Part shown: positions 33,939 through 43,101 of the stretch, in pieces
Layout of the letters: each line of letters begins with the position of its first letter
How positions within the stretch are numbered: the first letter of the stretch is position 1
Assembly (NCBI GenBank): GCA_944320725.1
Contig: CALUIM010000014.1
Span: 1 to 64,000, forward strand
Direction: 5' to 3'
DNA: 64,000 bases
DNA from: an uncultured Coriobacteriaceae bacterium
GTDB taxonomy: Bacteria; Actinomycetota; Coriobacteriia; Coriobacteriales; Coriobacteriaceae
Translations under genes and position numbers: made by a program
The notes under the pieces: generated by a model
What the model saw: only the letters and a program-made list of their open reading frames with translations
What the model was told of the DNA's origin: nothing
The model's database searches: none

Positions 33939-35297
33939 GTGGTGTTAGATATGCGTGATAAGCAACACACTTCCACCGATAGCACAAGCTTGGGAGTACG
34001 GGAGAGCTTGGTGGTGGGAGCCACGCTCTTCTCGATGTTCTTCGGGGCGGGGAACCTCATCTTGCCGCCGCTGCTGGGCGTGCAGGCGGGCACGTCGACC
34101 ATCCCCGCGATGGTGGGATTCTTCCTGGCGGGCGTGGGGTTGCCGGTGCTGGGCATCGTGGCGGTTGCGCTTGCCGGCACGGTGCGCGAGCTGGCCGATC
34201 GCGTGCATCCGGTGTTCTCGCGCGTGTTCGTTGCGGCGGTTTACCTGGCCATCGGGCCGTGTCTTGCCATTCCACGTACCTCGTCCACCGCGTTTGAAAT
34301 GCTCACACCGCTGCTGCCGGCAGACGCACCGCTCGAGCTGGTGCGTCTAGCGTTCTCGGTGGCGTTTTTCGCGGTGGCCTTCCTGCTCGCCATGCACCCG
34401 GGGCGCCTGACGCGTCTGCTGGGACGCATTACGGGTCCGGCGCTTATCTTGCTCATCGTTGCGGTGGTAGGGGCATCGGTCGCATCGCTTGCGGGCATGG
34501 CGGAGCTGCCCGCGGCCTCGGCGGTTGCCCCATACAACGCGCGACCGGCGGTGCAGGGGTTCCTCACGGGCTATCAGACCATGGACCTGCTTGCCTCGCT
34601 CACGTTTGGCATCGTGATTGCGCGCAATATCCAGCAGCTTGGAGTAACCGAGCCGGGCGGCATCACGCGCGAGGTGTGCCGATCCGGCGTGGTTGCCGGT
34701 GTGCTGCTCATGGCGGTTTACGGCGGGCTTGCCGCTGTGGGATTCGAGCAGTCTGAGGTGCTTGCCGGCGTGGGTAACGGCGCTGCGGTGATTACGGCTT
34801 CGGCGACGGCGCACTTTGGCTGGGCGGGCACGCTCGTGGTTGCTGCGATCTTTTTGCTTGCCTGCTTAAACGTGTGCATCGGCCTTATCAGCTGCTGCGG
34901 CAGCTATTTTGCCGAGGAGGTTCCGCGCGTGCCGTATCGCGCGTGGGCCATCGGGTTTGCGCTGTTCTCCTGCGCGCTGTCAAACATCGGGCTCGATGCT
35001 ATCCTGGCGTTCTCGGTGCCGCTGCTGGGAGCGCTTTATCCCATTGCGATTGTGCTGGTGGTGATGGGTATGCTGCATCGCGTATGCGATGCGGTACCCG
35101 CGGTGTGGCGCTCGGTGGTTGGTCTGACCGCCGTGGTGAGCGTGGCGTGCGCGCTGCGCGATGCCCTGGCACCCGAGCTGTGGATGCTGTTCGACGCGCT
35201 GCCGCTCGCAGATTGGGGCATGGCGTGGGTCGTGCCGGCGCTTGCGGGCGCGCTCATTGGTGCCGTCGCCTCTGCGATGCGTCGCCGCACTGCCTAA
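33939..35297 (+). CDS. brnQ: Branched-chain amino acid transport system II carrier
   Basis: This integral membrane protein of about 452 residues belongs to the LIVCS family, importing leucine, isoleucine and valine with sodium or protons. It has about 12 hydrophobic segments and the family start ESLVVGATLFSMFFGAGNLILPPLLG, followed by a conserved RTSSTAFEM region near residue 115. GTG 33939 is chosen because GGAGGAGG lies about 10 nt upstream; ATG 33906 lacks a site and ATG 33951 is too far away. It stands alone between pcrA and the ROK kinase. No leucine-rich leader or T-box was recognised. Confidence 0.9.
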   Translation: MVLDMRDKQHTSTDSTSLGVRESLVVGATLFSMFFGAGNLILPPLLGVQAGTSTIPAMVGFFLAGVGLPVLGIVAVALAGTVRELADRVHPVFSRVFVAAVYLAIGPCLAIPRTSSTAFEMLTPLLPADAPLELVRLAFSVAFFAVAFLLAMHPGRLTRLLGRITGPALILLIVAVVGASVASLAGMAELPAASAVAPYNARPAVQGFLTGYQTMDLLASLTFGIVIARNIQQLGVTEPGGITREVCRSGVVAGVLLMAVYGGLAAVGFEQSEVLAGVGNGAAVITASATAHFGWAGTLVVAAIFLLACLNVCIGLISCCGSYFAEEVPRVPYRAWAIGFALFSCALSNIGLDAILAFSVPLLGALYPIAIVLVVMGMLHRVCDAVPAVWRSVVGLTAVVSVACALRDALAPELWMLFDALPLADWGMAWVVPALAGALIGAVASAMRRRTA

Positions 35298-35454
35298 CGG
35301 GCGCATCGCCGCTTCCTGTCACAGGCAGCTTCATGCCGCAACCCGAACTTGCCGATGCCAGACGCTTGCACCATGGCACAATGGCAGATAGGCAATCACG
35401 CGGGGCGGTGGATGTCCCGCTTGATATCGCGATGATGTGATTTGGGAGGCGGCT

Positions 35455-36414
35455 ATGGCTGAGAAGCATCTGTTCATAGGGCTTGATGTTGGTGGTACGT
35501 CCGTCAAGATGGGCCTGTTCGACAAAGGTGGCGAGCTGCTGGGGAAGGGAAGCGTACCCACGCCACCGCTGATCGATGCAGACGGCTACCATGCGGTGAC
35601 CGATGGCATCGCAGCACTGCTTGCCGCGGCAAGCGAGTCGGCGGACAACGTGAACGGTATCGGTCTGGCTATCCCGTGCCCGGTGCCCGCCGACGGCGTG
35701 ATTCGCATGCAGGCCAATATCCAGATCAACGCCCCCGGCCTTGCCGATGCACTCGAGCGCGCCTGCCCGGCAGCGGCGGTGAAGTTTGAAAACGACGCCA
35801 ACGCGGCCGCGATGGGCGAGCTGTGGGCCGGTAGCGGCAAAGACTACCAAAGCCTCGTCTTCGTGACGCTCGGTACCGGCGTGGGCGGCGGCGTCGTGGT
35901 GGACGGTCATGTTGTGGGCGGCGTTGTGGGCGCCGGTGGCGAGATTGGCCATCTGTGCATGAACTCCGACGAGGAGCGTACCTGCGGCTGCGGTGGCAAG
36001 GGCCATCTCGAGCAGTATGCCTCGGCTACCGGCATCGTTGCGAGCTATAAGGCTGAGTGCGAGCAGCGTGGGCTCGAGCCGGTGGAGCTCGAGGGGCCGA
36101 GCGATTCGCGTTCGGTGTTCGCAGCCGCCTCTGCCGGCGACGAAGCCGCTTGGGCCGCCATCGACACCATGTGCGATTATCTCGGCCGCGCGCTCGCCAT
36201 CATTGCCTGCGTGGTCGATCCGCAGGCATTTGTGCTGGGCGGCGGCACCTCAAACTCATCCAATCTCTTTATGGAGCGCCTGCTGGCGAGCTATCGCCGC
36301 TACGCCTTTGCCGTTTCGGCCGATACGCCCATCGAGATCGCCTCGCTCGGCAACGATGCCGGCATCTATGGTGCCGCCTTCGTGGCACTGCAGGCCGCCG
36401 AGGACGCAGCGTAG
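35455..36414 (+). CDS. ROK-family sugar kinase (probable glucokinase)
   Basis: This 319-residue protein has the ROK ATP-binding start FIGLDVGGTSVKMGLF, the sugar-binding ENDANAAAMGELW near residue 117, TLGTGVGGGVV near 142 and the zinc motif CGCGGKGHLEQYAS near 180. The Cys-rich zinc site marks the ROK consensus. ATP-dependent glucokinase is the likeliest activity, since no DNA-binding domain precedes the kinase and no sugar-operon genes are adjacent; N-acetylhexosamine kinase is an alternative. GGGAGG precedes ATG 35455. The pyrophosphatase gene follows after 68 bp. Confidence 0.85.
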   Translation: MAEKHLFIGLDVGGTSVKMGLFDKGGELLGKGSVPTPPLIDADGYHAVTDGIAALLAAASESADNVNGIGLAIPCPVPADGVIRMQANIQINAPGLADALERACPAAAVKFENDANAAAMGELWAGSGKDYQSLVFVTLGTGVGGGVVVDGHVVGGVVGAGGEIGHLCMNSDEERTCGCGGKGHLEQYASATGIVASYKAECEQRGLEPVELEGPSDSRSVFAAASAGDEAAWAAIDTMCDYLGRALAIIACVVDPQAFVLGGGTSNSSNLFMERLLASYRRYAFAVSADTPIEIASLGNDAGIYGAAFVALQAAEDAA

Positions 36415-36482
36415 CCGCGCGTGCTACGATAACCAACAAGTCTGGTAGGCCGGCCGCGCCGGCATCGAAACACGGAGGAAGC

Positions 36483-37406
36483 ATGAGCAACGTTCTCGTC
36501 TTCGGACATCTCAACCCCGATAACGACGCCATCATGTCGGCGGTCGTTTTGTCGCAGCTTTTGAACCAGGTCAACTACAACGGCGACACCTACGAGGCGT
36601 GCTGCCTGGGCCCGCTGCCTGCCGAGTCGGCGAAGCTGCTGGCCGAGGTTGGCGTCGATGAGCCGCGCCTCATCGAGTGCGTTGAGGAGGGCCAGCAGGT
36701 GCTCCTGACCGATCACAACGAGGCCGGTCAGTCGGTGCAGGGCCTCGAGCATGCGCAGATCGTGGGCGTCGTAGACCATCATCGCTTCGGTGGCTTCACC
36801 ACTGCCGGCCCGCTTCATATCATCGCGCTGCCGTGGGGTTCGAGCTGCTCGATTGTGGCGAAGCTCTTCGACGTGCTTGGTCAGGAGATCTCTGACGCGC
36901 AGGCGAAGCTTTTGCTCTCGGCCATGATGACCGACACGCTCATGCTCAAGAGTCCTACCGCCACCGCCATCGATGCCACCATCGCCCAGCGCCTTGGCGA
37001 GCAGCTTGGCGTTGACCCCGTCAAGTTTGGCATGGAGGTATTCCTCTCCCGTCCCTCCGGTTCCTTCACGCCGGAGCAGATGGTGGGCAACGACATCAAG
37101 CTCTTCGAGGTGGGCGGCGGCAAACTGCTCATCGGCCAGTATGAGACGGTCGACAAGAGCCGCGCGCTTGGCATGATTCCCGAGATCCGCGAGGCCATGC
37201 GCGCCTACATGACGGAGAAGGGCGCCGACGGCATCGTGCTGTGCCTGACCGACATCATGGAGGAGGGCTCGCAGGTGCTGCTCGAGGGCGAGACCGCCAT
37301 CGCGCAGAAGGGCCTTGGTATCGACGACGTGGCCGAGGGCGTCTGGATGCCCGGCGTGCTCTCCCGCAAGAAGCAGGTGGCCGCGCCCATCATGGCGGCG
37401 GAGTAA
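36483..37406 (+). CDS. ppaC: Manganese-dependent (family II) inorganic pyrophosphatase
   Basis: This 307-residue cytosolic DHH-family enzyme hydrolyses pyrophosphate to phosphate, pulling biosynthetic reactions forward. Metal-binding motifs are GHLNPDNDAI near residue 8, TDHNEAGQS near 76 and the DHH signature VVDHHRFGG near 97. The C-terminal DHHA2-like half includes FLSRPSGSFTPEQM and ends VLSRKKQV with the substrate-binding SRKKQ. There is no CBS insert. GGAGGAAGC lies before the ATG. Terminator hairpins follow at 37417-37436 and 37513-37546. Confidence 0.95.
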   Translation: MSNVLVFGHLNPDNDAIMSAVVLSQLLNQVNYNGDTYEACCLGPLPAESAKLLAEVGVDEPRLIECVEEGQQVLLTDHNEAGQSVQGLEHAQIVGVVDHHRFGGFTTAGPLHIIALPWGSSCSIVAKLFDVLGQEISDAQAKLLLSAMMTDTLMLKSPTATAIDATIAQRLGEQLGVDPVKFGMEVFLSRPSGSFTPEQMVGNDIKLFEVGGGKLLIGQYETVDKSRALGMIPEIREAMRAYMTEKGADGIVLCLTDIMEEGSQVLLEGETAIAQKGLGIDDVAEGVWMPGVLSRKKQVAAPIMAAE

Positions 37407-37416
37407 CCCGCAGCGC

Positions 37417-37436
37417 GTCGAGCGCCTGCGCTCGAC
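37417..37436 (+). terminator. Hairpin after ppaC
   Basis: GTCGAGCG (37417-37424) pairs perfectly with CGCTCGAC (37429-37436) around CCTG, directly after the ppaC stop. No T-run follows; the stronger terminator is 80 bp downstream. Confidence 0.5.
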
Positions 37437-37512
37437 CTGTGGATTCCCTTTGTATCCGCTGCGCGCATCGCCGTGTGTTGGGTGCGCAAGGGGTAACAAT
37501 GTAGCAACGCGA

Positions 37513-37546
37513 GAGGCGAGGTGCCATATGCGCCTCGCCTCGTTTT
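37513..37546 (+). terminator. Intrinsic terminator between ppaC and nhaA
   Basis: GAGGCGAGG (37513-37521) pairs with CCTCGCCTC (37533-37541), extendable by three inner pairs, and is followed by GTTTTG. Confidence 0.75.
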
Positions 37547-37610
37547 GAGCGTCGACACCGCGGGCATGCGGCGGCGCAACGGTTTACGAGAGCTAAGGAG
37601 CACCAAAGAC

Positions 37611-39059
37611 ATGAGCAAGCGCCCCACCAGCAAGATTGCACGCAAGGCCGCAAAGGTGGCTGAGCGCAAGGCGCTTGCGTCCGAGGTGCCGCTGGGAGGC
37701 GTCACGGCGCCTGTGGCGCTCATCACGCCGCAGCAGCGCCGGCGGCTTGAGCGCCGGAGCATGTGGGAGTGCATCACCGGTAACGGCACCATCTCGGCCG
37801 CGGTGATGATTCTCGCGGCGGTGGCCGCAGTCATCTGCGCAAACCTGCCGATATACGAGCCTATTCACGAGTTTCTGCAGGAGCCGGTTACGCTTGCGTT
37901 TGGGCCGGCGAGCTTCACGCTCTCGGTTGAGCTGTTTGTAAACGATTTCCTCATGGCGATCTTTTTCCTGCTCGTGGGGATTGAGCTTAAGTACGAGATG
38001 ACCGTAGGCGAGCTTCGCCAGCCGCGGCAGGCGCTGCTGCCCATGCTCGCTGCTGTGGGCGGCGTGGTGGTGCCCGCGTGCATCTACGGTTTCGTGAACC
38101 GCGGCGGGGCGGTCTATGGGTGGGCCATCCCCATGGCAACCGATATCGCCTTTGCGCTCGGCGTGCTCTCGCTTCTGGGCAACCGCGTGCCGCCGGCGCT
38201 CAAGGTGTTCTTCTCCACGCTCGCCATTGCCGACGATCTCCTCGCCATCGCCGCAATCGCGCTGTTCTACGGCCACGCTCCGAGCTTGTCGTGGCTCGCG
38301 GCGGCGGCACTCGTGACCGCAGCGCTGGCCCTGCTCAATGTGCGGCGGCACTTTCGGCTGGCGCCCTATCTGGCACTCGGTCTCGTGCTGTGGTTTTGTC
38401 TGTTCCAGTCGGGCATTCATGCCACGCTTGCCGGCGTTATCTTGGCGTTCACCATTCCTGCCCGCTCCGATATCAACGCTTCCGAGCTGGTAGGGTGGCT
38501 GGAGTCGAAGCTGCCCGACCTCGATGATCGCTTCGACGACGAGGCGCATATCTTAGGCCAGCACGACTTCACGCACGCCGCGCGCGGCGTGGAACGCGTG
38601 ATGCATCGTGTGACGCCGCCTCTGCAGCGGCTCGAGCACTACATCTCCACGCCGGTGAATTTCATCATCTTGCCGATCTTTGCCTTCGTGAACGCGCAGG
38701 TGCGCTTGGTGGGCGTCGATCCGCTCTCGCTCGTGTTCGACCCCGTTGCCATCGGCGTGTATGCGGGTATGTTGGCAGGCAAGCCAATCGGCATCGCAGG
38801 TATGACCTTTATGCTGGTGAAGACCCATATCGCCGAGCTGCCCTCGGGTGTGGGTATGCGGCATATCGTGGGCGTGGGTATTCTCGGCGGCATCGGTTTC
38901 ACGATGTCGATCCTCATCGCGGGGCTTGCGTTTACCGAGATTCCCGCCGAGTTGCTTGCAGCCAAGACCGCGATTCTCGCCGGCTCGGTATCGGCCGCGC
39001 TCATAGGGCTCATCTACATGCATTTCGCCTGCCGGACATTGCCGACGAGGCAACCGTAA
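37611..39059 (+). CDS. nhaA: Na+/H+ antiporter NhaA
   Basis: This 482-residue membrane protein exchanges protons for cytoplasmic sodium. It has the NhaA pattern of 12 helices, with the first membrane segment near residue 60 after a basic Lys/Arg-rich N-terminal extension. Hallmarks include DFLMAIFFLLVGIELKYE, PMATDIAFALGVLSLLG and IADDLLAIAAIALFY, where two adjacent Asp residues are the ion-binding pair. The family usually has DDIGAI at this site; here it is DDLLAI. AAGGAG lies 10 nt before ATG 37611. It converges with a small minus-strand gene. Confidence 0.92.
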   Translation: MSKRPTSKIARKAAKVAERKALASEVPLGGVTAPVALITPQQRRRLERRSMWECITGNGTISAAVMILAAVAAVICANLPIYEPIHEFLQEPVTLAFGPASFTLSVELFVNDFLMAIFFLLVGIELKYEMTVGELRQPRQALLPMLAAVGGVVVPACIYGFVNRGGAVYGWAIPMATDIAFALGVLSLLGNRVPPALKVFFSTLAIADDLLAIAAIALFYGHAPSLSWLAAAALVTAALALLNVRRHFRLAPYLALGLVLWFCLFQSGIHATLAGVILAFTIPARSDINASELVGWLESKLPDLDDRFDDEAHILGQHDFTHAARGVERVMHRVTPPLQRLEHYISTPVNFIILPIFAFVNAQVRLVGVDPLSLVFDPVAIGVYAGMLAGKPIGIAGMTFMLVKTHIAELPSGVGMRHIVGVGILGGIGFTMSILIAGLAFTEIPAELLAAKTAILAGSVSAALIGLIYMHFACRTLPTRQP

Positions 39060-39073
39060 GCGGGCGATGGCGC

Positions 39074-39328
39074 CTACTCCACCGTGCCGTAGGTTCCGCC
39101 CCATCCATGTGCCGCGAGTGCGGAGTTCAGCTGGTCGCAGAGGCGCTGCCGCTCGTAGCGGCCGGGCGGCAGGAGCGTGACGATCTCGATGAGGTCGGCA
39201 TCAAGATCCTGCAGCTCGGCTTGTACAACGACATCGAGGCGCTCAACGGTCTTGCGTCCCGTGAACAAGGCGTCCACCAGGCGCTGGAGGTCGCCAAACG
39301 ATTCGGCTTGAAACGCGTTGAGCTCCAT
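39074..39328 (-). CDS. Small hypothetical protein
   Basis: This 84-residue protein, MELNAFQAESFGDLQRLVDA to the C-terminus GGTYGTVE, is compact, acidic and helical with no signal or membrane segment. The minus-strand start at 39328 has GGGAGG 6 nt upstream, the best start signal in any frame here, and the overlapping + frame has none. Its stop lies 14 bp from the convergent nhaA stop. The PPGRYERQRLCDQLNSALAAHGWGG segment looks conserved in style, but the family was not recognised. Confidence 0.65.
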   Translation of the reverse strand: MELNAFQAESFGDLQRLVDALFTGRKTVERLDVVVQAELQDLDADLIEIVTLLPPGRYERQRLCDQLNSALAAHGWGGTYGTVE

Positions 39329-39546
39329 AGGCTGCCTCCCAAATGAGTGCGGGTCCAAATGCATGCGGGTGTCTGTGCCGGCATTATAGCAAGGGAGCGC
39401 TTCAGGCGCAGAAACGCTGCGGCGCGGGTGCGCTGTGCCCGTTCATGGGGAAATCGTTACAACATGCGTTCTGGGCAGGCGCGCCGCACCACGGCGGCTT
39501 GTTGCGGCTATACTCGTACAGATTGATTCTTGCGGGAGGTTTGCGC

Positions 39547-40872
39547 ATGCTGACAAGCTACGAGAAGGCTGAAGTCGAACTTACGAAAAACGTCTACGAG
39601 AAAATGGAGTCCGCCGAGCTCGCACGCTGCATCGAGGAGCTCGAGCGCGAGGTGGAGCACGTCAAGGCTAAGGAGCTCAAGCTCGATATGGCCCGCGGCA
39701 AGCCGAGCCCGCAGCAGGTGGATATCTCGCGTCCCATGCTCGACATCTTGAGCCATGATTCCAATCTCTTCGACGAGGGCGTGGATTGCTCGAATTACGG
39801 GTGCTTCGACGGCATCCCCTCGGCGCGTCGTTTGGCCGGCGAGTTTCTGGGCGTGCCGCCCGAGCAGACCATCGTGCTGGGCTCCTCGAGCTTGAACATC
39901 ATGCAGTCGGTGCTCATCCACTACTGGGAGAAGGGCGTGCCCGGCTATACCCCCTGGTACAAGCTGCCCCACGTGAAGTGGCTCTGCCCGAGCCCCGGTT
40001 ACGACCGTCATTTTGGGCTCACACAGGATCTTGGCATCGAGAACATCCCGGTGCGCATGACCGACGAGGGGCCCGACATGGACCAGGTCGAGTACCTCTG
40101 CGCCTCCGACGAGTCCATCAAGGGCATGTTCTGCGTGCCCAAGTACTCCAACCCCACGGGCATTACCTATTCCGATGAGACGGTCCGTCGTCTCGCCGTC
40201 ATGAAGGCGGCACCGGATTTCCGCATCGTGTGGGATAACGCCTATGCGGTACACGATCTCTTCGATGAGTCGGATCAGCTGCTCAATATCCACGAGGCAG
40301 CCGCCGAGGTTGGCAACGAGGACCGCATCCTCGAGGTTGCCTCCACGTCTAAGATCACCTTCCCCGGTGCAGGCATCGCGTTTTTCGGGTCGAGTGTTGC
40401 CAACGTCGAGGAGGTGGCGCGCACCTTGCAGGTCGGCCTCATCTCGGCCAATAAGCTCAACCAGCTTATGCATGCGCGCTTCTTGCCCGATATCGATGCC
40501 GTGCATGAGCACATGAAGAAGCACGCTGCGTTTCTGCGTCCCCGCTTCGAGGCGGTCGAGCGCAAGCTTACCGAGGGCCTGAGCGGCTTGGGCTGCGCGC
40601 GCTGGACGCATCCGCGCGGCGGGTACTTTGTCTCGTTCGACGGTCCGCGCGGCTCTGCCAAGCGCATCTGGAAGCTCTGCCAGGAAATGGGCGTTACGCT
40701 CACGCCGGCCGGTGCCACCTGGCCGGGCGGGGAGGATCCCAACGACACCAATCTCCGCATCGCGCCCACCTACCCCAGCGTGGGGGAGCTCGAGGCCGCG
40801 CTCGACGTGCTTGTACTCGCAACGAAGCTTGTCTCGGCGCAGATTGCACAGGAGGAGCGCGCACAGGCGTAG
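39547..40872 (+). CDS. PLP-dependent aminotransferase (aspartate aminotransferase-like, MocR-related branch)
   Basis: This 441-residue fold-type I enzyme has LDMARGKPSPQQVDIS near residue 52, the substrate-side YGCFDGIPSARRLAGEFL, KYSNPTGITYSDETV, and the PLP lysine in VASTSKITFPGAGIAFF near 269. The sequence follows the aminotransferase family PF12897, often annotated as aspartate or alanine aminotransferase, without the GntR DNA-binding domain of true MocR proteins. GGGAGG lies 7 nt before ATG 39547. Substrate is uncertain; aspartate/glutamate transamination is the common inference. It is alone on its transcription unit. Confidence 0.85.
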   Translation: MLTSYEKAEVELTKNVYEKMESAELARCIEELEREVEHVKAKELKLDMARGKPSPQQVDISRPMLDILSHDSNLFDEGVDCSNYGCFDGIPSARRLAGEFLGVPPEQTIVLGSSSLNIMQSVLIHYWEKGVPGYTPWYKLPHVKWLCPSPGYDRHFGLTQDLGIENIPVRMTDEGPDMDQVEYLCASDESIKGMFCVPKYSNPTGITYSDETVRRLAVMKAAPDFRIVWDNAYAVHDLFDESDQLLNIHEAAAEVGNEDRILEVASTSKITFPGAGIAFFGSSVANVEEVARTLQVGLISANKLNQLMHARFLPDIDAVHEHMKKHAAFLRPRFEAVERKLTEGLSGLGCARWTHPRGGYFVSFDGPRGSAKRIWKLCQEMGVTLTPAGATWPGGEDPNDTNLRIAPTYPSVGELEAALDVLVLATKLVSAQIAQEERAQA

Positions 40873-40993
40873 ATTCGCGGGTATTTCGTGCCGCAGCCGC
40901 GAGGGCGCGCGGCGCCAGATACAATAGACCGATACCGCGTTGTTCACGGCGGCGCCTGCGCCGCCACGATGCATAGGGGAGCGAGCTGCTGCT

Positions 40994-41380
40994 ATGGCAG
41001 ACGAGTTTTTTGATGATGAGCAGGAGCTGATGGACCAGGCCACTGGCGCTGCCGAAGTGCCTGCTCAGAAGACGCGTACGAGCGCGTCGCGTGAGGCGCG
41101 TCCGGCGAAATCTGCGTCTGGACGCGAGGCACCGCCGTTTTGGATGGTGCTCGCCATCGCGGTCATTGCGCTGCTGCTTGGCATGGTAATCGGGTACCTT
41201 GCGGGTTCTTCCGCTACGCTGAGTGCGCTCGAAAGCTCGCAGGCGGCATCTGAGGAACAACTTGCGAGCGCTGCGGACGACGATTCGTACGCACTGCCGG
41301 AGGGTCATCCCGATGTCACCGTCGACGAAGACGGCACGGCGCACGTTGCCGAGGACGACGGCGCGGACGACGCGGCATAG
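40994..41380 (+). CDS. Hypothetical single-span membrane protein
   Basis: The protein has 128 residues: an acidic N-terminus (MADEFFDDEQELMD), a Lys/Arg/Ser/Ala linker, one membrane segment (FWMVLAIAVIALLLGMVIGYLAG) and an acidic tail ending in DDGADDAA. It appears to be a bitopic protein with both ends charged. GGGGAGCG lies about 10 nt before the ATG. It is followed 12 bp later by the TPR-like membrane protein, so the two are surely an operon. A TACAAT -10 candidate is at 40920-40925. The function is unknown. Confidence 0.7.
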   Translation: MADEFFDDEQELMDQATGAAEVPAQKTRTSASREARPAKSASGREAPPFWMVLAIAVIALLLGMVIGYLAGSSATLSALESSQAASEEQLASAADDDSYALPEGHPDVTVDEDGTAHVAEDDGADDAA

Positions 41381-41392
41381 GGGGGGCGTGCG

Positions 41393-42073
41393 ATGGCGTT
41401 TTCTACTCAGCAGGCCGGACGTGCTCGCGCGGCGATCGTGATCATCGCGCTGGTGGTGGTTGCGGGCATCGCCGTGGCGGTGTTCTCCGGAGCCTTCTCG
41501 CCTGCGACGCAGGCGACGTCGGGCGATGCTGCTTCTACGACGAGCGCCGAGGGCGATGCCTCGAGCGGTGACGCGCTCGAGGAAATCGATGCGCAGTACG
41601 GCACGGCGACAAACTCGCTGCTCTCGCAGTATGAGGCCGATCCTTCGAATCCTTCGGCGTTGCTCAATGTCGCGAACGGCTACTTCGACTGGGGCGTCGC
41701 CGTTATGAACCATGCTGCGAGCGATGAGGACAGCGCCCGCGCAACCGAGCTGCTGAACGATGCGATTGGCTACTACGATACCTACCTCGAAAGCAGCCCC
41801 GAGGCGAAGGCCGTTGTTGTTGACCGTGCCATCTGCCGGTTCTACACCGGCGACACCGACACGGCGATCGCCGAGCTCGAGGCGCTCACCTCAGACGATA
41901 GCGATTCCTTTGCGCCTGCCTGGGCAAATCTCGGCATGTTCTACGAGGCGGCTGGCCGCGTGGACGACGCTCGGAGCGCCTACGAAGCAGCGATCGACGC
42001 TGCAGGCGACGCCGATGCCTACAACGTGAAATCCTACGCGCAGGAGCGCTTGGACGCCCTGCAAGATTCCTAA
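41393..42073 (+). CDS. Membrane-anchored TPR-repeat protein
   Basis: The 226-residue protein has a single N-terminal anchor (AAIVIIALVVVAGIAVAVFSGAF), a Ser/Thr/Ala/Asp-rich linker, then tetratricopeptide-like helices: NPSALLNVANGYFDWGV, ATELLNDAIGYYDTYLE and FAPAWANLGMFYEAAGRVDDARSAYEAAID. TPR domains mediate protein contacts, here outside the membrane. A run of seven G precedes the start. It is co-transcribed with the preceding bitopic protein and probably with the STAS protein 21 bp downstream. Confidence 0.75.
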   Translation: MAFSTQQAGRARAAIVIIALVVVAGIAVAVFSGAFSPATQATSGDAASTTSAEGDASSGDALEEIDAQYGTATNSLLSQYEADPSNPSALLNVANGYFDWGVAVMNHAASDEDSARATELLNDAIGYYDTYLESSPEAKAVVVDRAICRFYTGDTDTAIAELEALTSDDSDSFAPAWANLGMFYEAAGRVDDARSAYEAAIDAAGDADAYNVKSYAQERLDALQDS

Positions 42074-42094
42074 CGCATACTGATTGGAGTACCC

Positions 42095-42409
42095 ATGGAG
42101 TTGACGATTGCAACCAAGCCTGCGCCCGAGGTGTACGGTGTAGCCGTAACCGGCGAGGTGGACATCTCGAACGCCGCGAAGCTGCGTGACGCCATCGATA
42201 TGGCGCTCGAGCAACCCACCGAGGCTGTTGAGCTCGATTTCGAGCACGTTGCCTACATCGATTCGACCGGTGTGGGCGTGCTTGTGGGCGCTGCTCATCA
42301 CGCGCAGGAGCACGGCAAGCGCTTCTCGATTGTGCATGCGCAGCCCGGCGTGATGCGTGTGGCCCAGCTGCTGGGCGTGGATAAAGAGATTTCCATCACG
42401 GCTCTGTAA
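42095..42409 (+). CDS. STAS-domain anti-sigma factor antagonist-like protein
   Basis: This 104-residue protein is a single STAS domain of the SpoIIAA/RsbV type: VTGEVDISNAAKLRDAI, then VAYIDSTGVGVLVGAA with the conserved phosphorylatable Ser57. RsbV-like proteins bind an anti-sigma kinase when unphosphorylated and release the sigma factor. No anti-sigma kinase or sigma factor is adjacent, so it acts on partners encoded elsewhere. A TTGGAG site precedes the start. It follows the TPR protein by 21 bp. Confidence 0.85.
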   Translation: MELTIATKPAPEVYGVAVTGEVDISNAAKLRDAIDMALEQPTEAVELDFEHVAYIDSTGVGVLVGAAHHAQEHGKRFSIVHAQPGVMRVAQLLGVDKEISITAL

Positions 42410-42513
42410 CGCGCTCGTCCGCGTCGCCGCTCATGCGGTGCTGCGCGGTATACTATTCCGGTTGACTCGTTGTACGGTATCTCGCGATACGGTTCGACCT
42501 TGGAGGTTTTCAC

Positions 42514-43101
42514 GTGAGTATCGGTGGAACCGAGCTTTTGATCATCGTTGTCTTTGGCTTTTTGCTCTTTGGTCCCGACAAGCTGCCGCAGATTGGCCGC
42601 ACGTTGGGGCGCGCGCTGCGTCAGTTCCGCGAGACGCAGCAGAAGATGACCGCTGTGGTGCAGTCTGAGGTCATTGACCCCATGTCTGCCGTGGTGAATG
42701 AATCCGCCGCAGGTAAGAGCGCGAAGGCAGCCGCCGCGATCGGCGACGACGCCGATGCCGAAGAAGACGCTGGAACCGATGCTCCCGCCCCGCGCAAGGA
42801 GACGTTTGCCGAGCGCCGTGCCCGTCTGGCTGCCGAGAAAGCCGAGCGCGAGGCTGCCAGCACCAGCGCTGAGGATACTGCCGCGACCGCTGCCGAGGCC
42901 GAGCCTGTCAACGCGGATGCTGCGAATGCGGCCGAGCCTGAGCCTGAGGCTGCTGCCGCAGACGCACCTGCTCAGGATCCTGCGCACACCACTGCCGATC
43001 TCTACGCCCGTCGTCCTCGTCGCAAGCGCGAGGCAGAGGACCAGCCCAAAGCGGATGAAGCAGCTATCGACGACACCGCTGCGGAAGGGGGTGAGCACTA
43101 A
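42514..43101 (+). CDS. Sec-independent translocase protein TatA/TatB family
   Basis: The 195-residue protein starts SIGGTELLIIVVFGFLLFGPDKLPQIGRTLGRAL, the TatA/B signature of a short membrane helix, hinge Phe-Gly-Pro and amphipathic helix. It is long for TatA (usually 60-90 residues) and has a Glu/Ala/Asp-rich tail of about 110 residues ending in basic residues, nearer to TatB. Only this one is adjacent to tatC, so it may serve both roles or pair with a TatA elsewhere. The start is GTG 42514 with GGAGG. A TATACT box lies at 42449-42454. It transports folded proteins such as the amidohydrolase at 10094. Confidence 0.9.
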   Translation: MSIGGTELLIIVVFGFLLFGPDKLPQIGRTLGRALRQFRETQQKMTAVVQSEVIDPMSAVVNESAAGKSAKAAAAIGDDADAEEDAGTDAPAPRKETFAERRARLAAEKAEREAASTSAEDTAATAAEAEPVNADAANAAEPEPEAAAADAPAQDPAHTTADLYARRPRRKREAEDQPKADEAAIDDTAAEGGEH

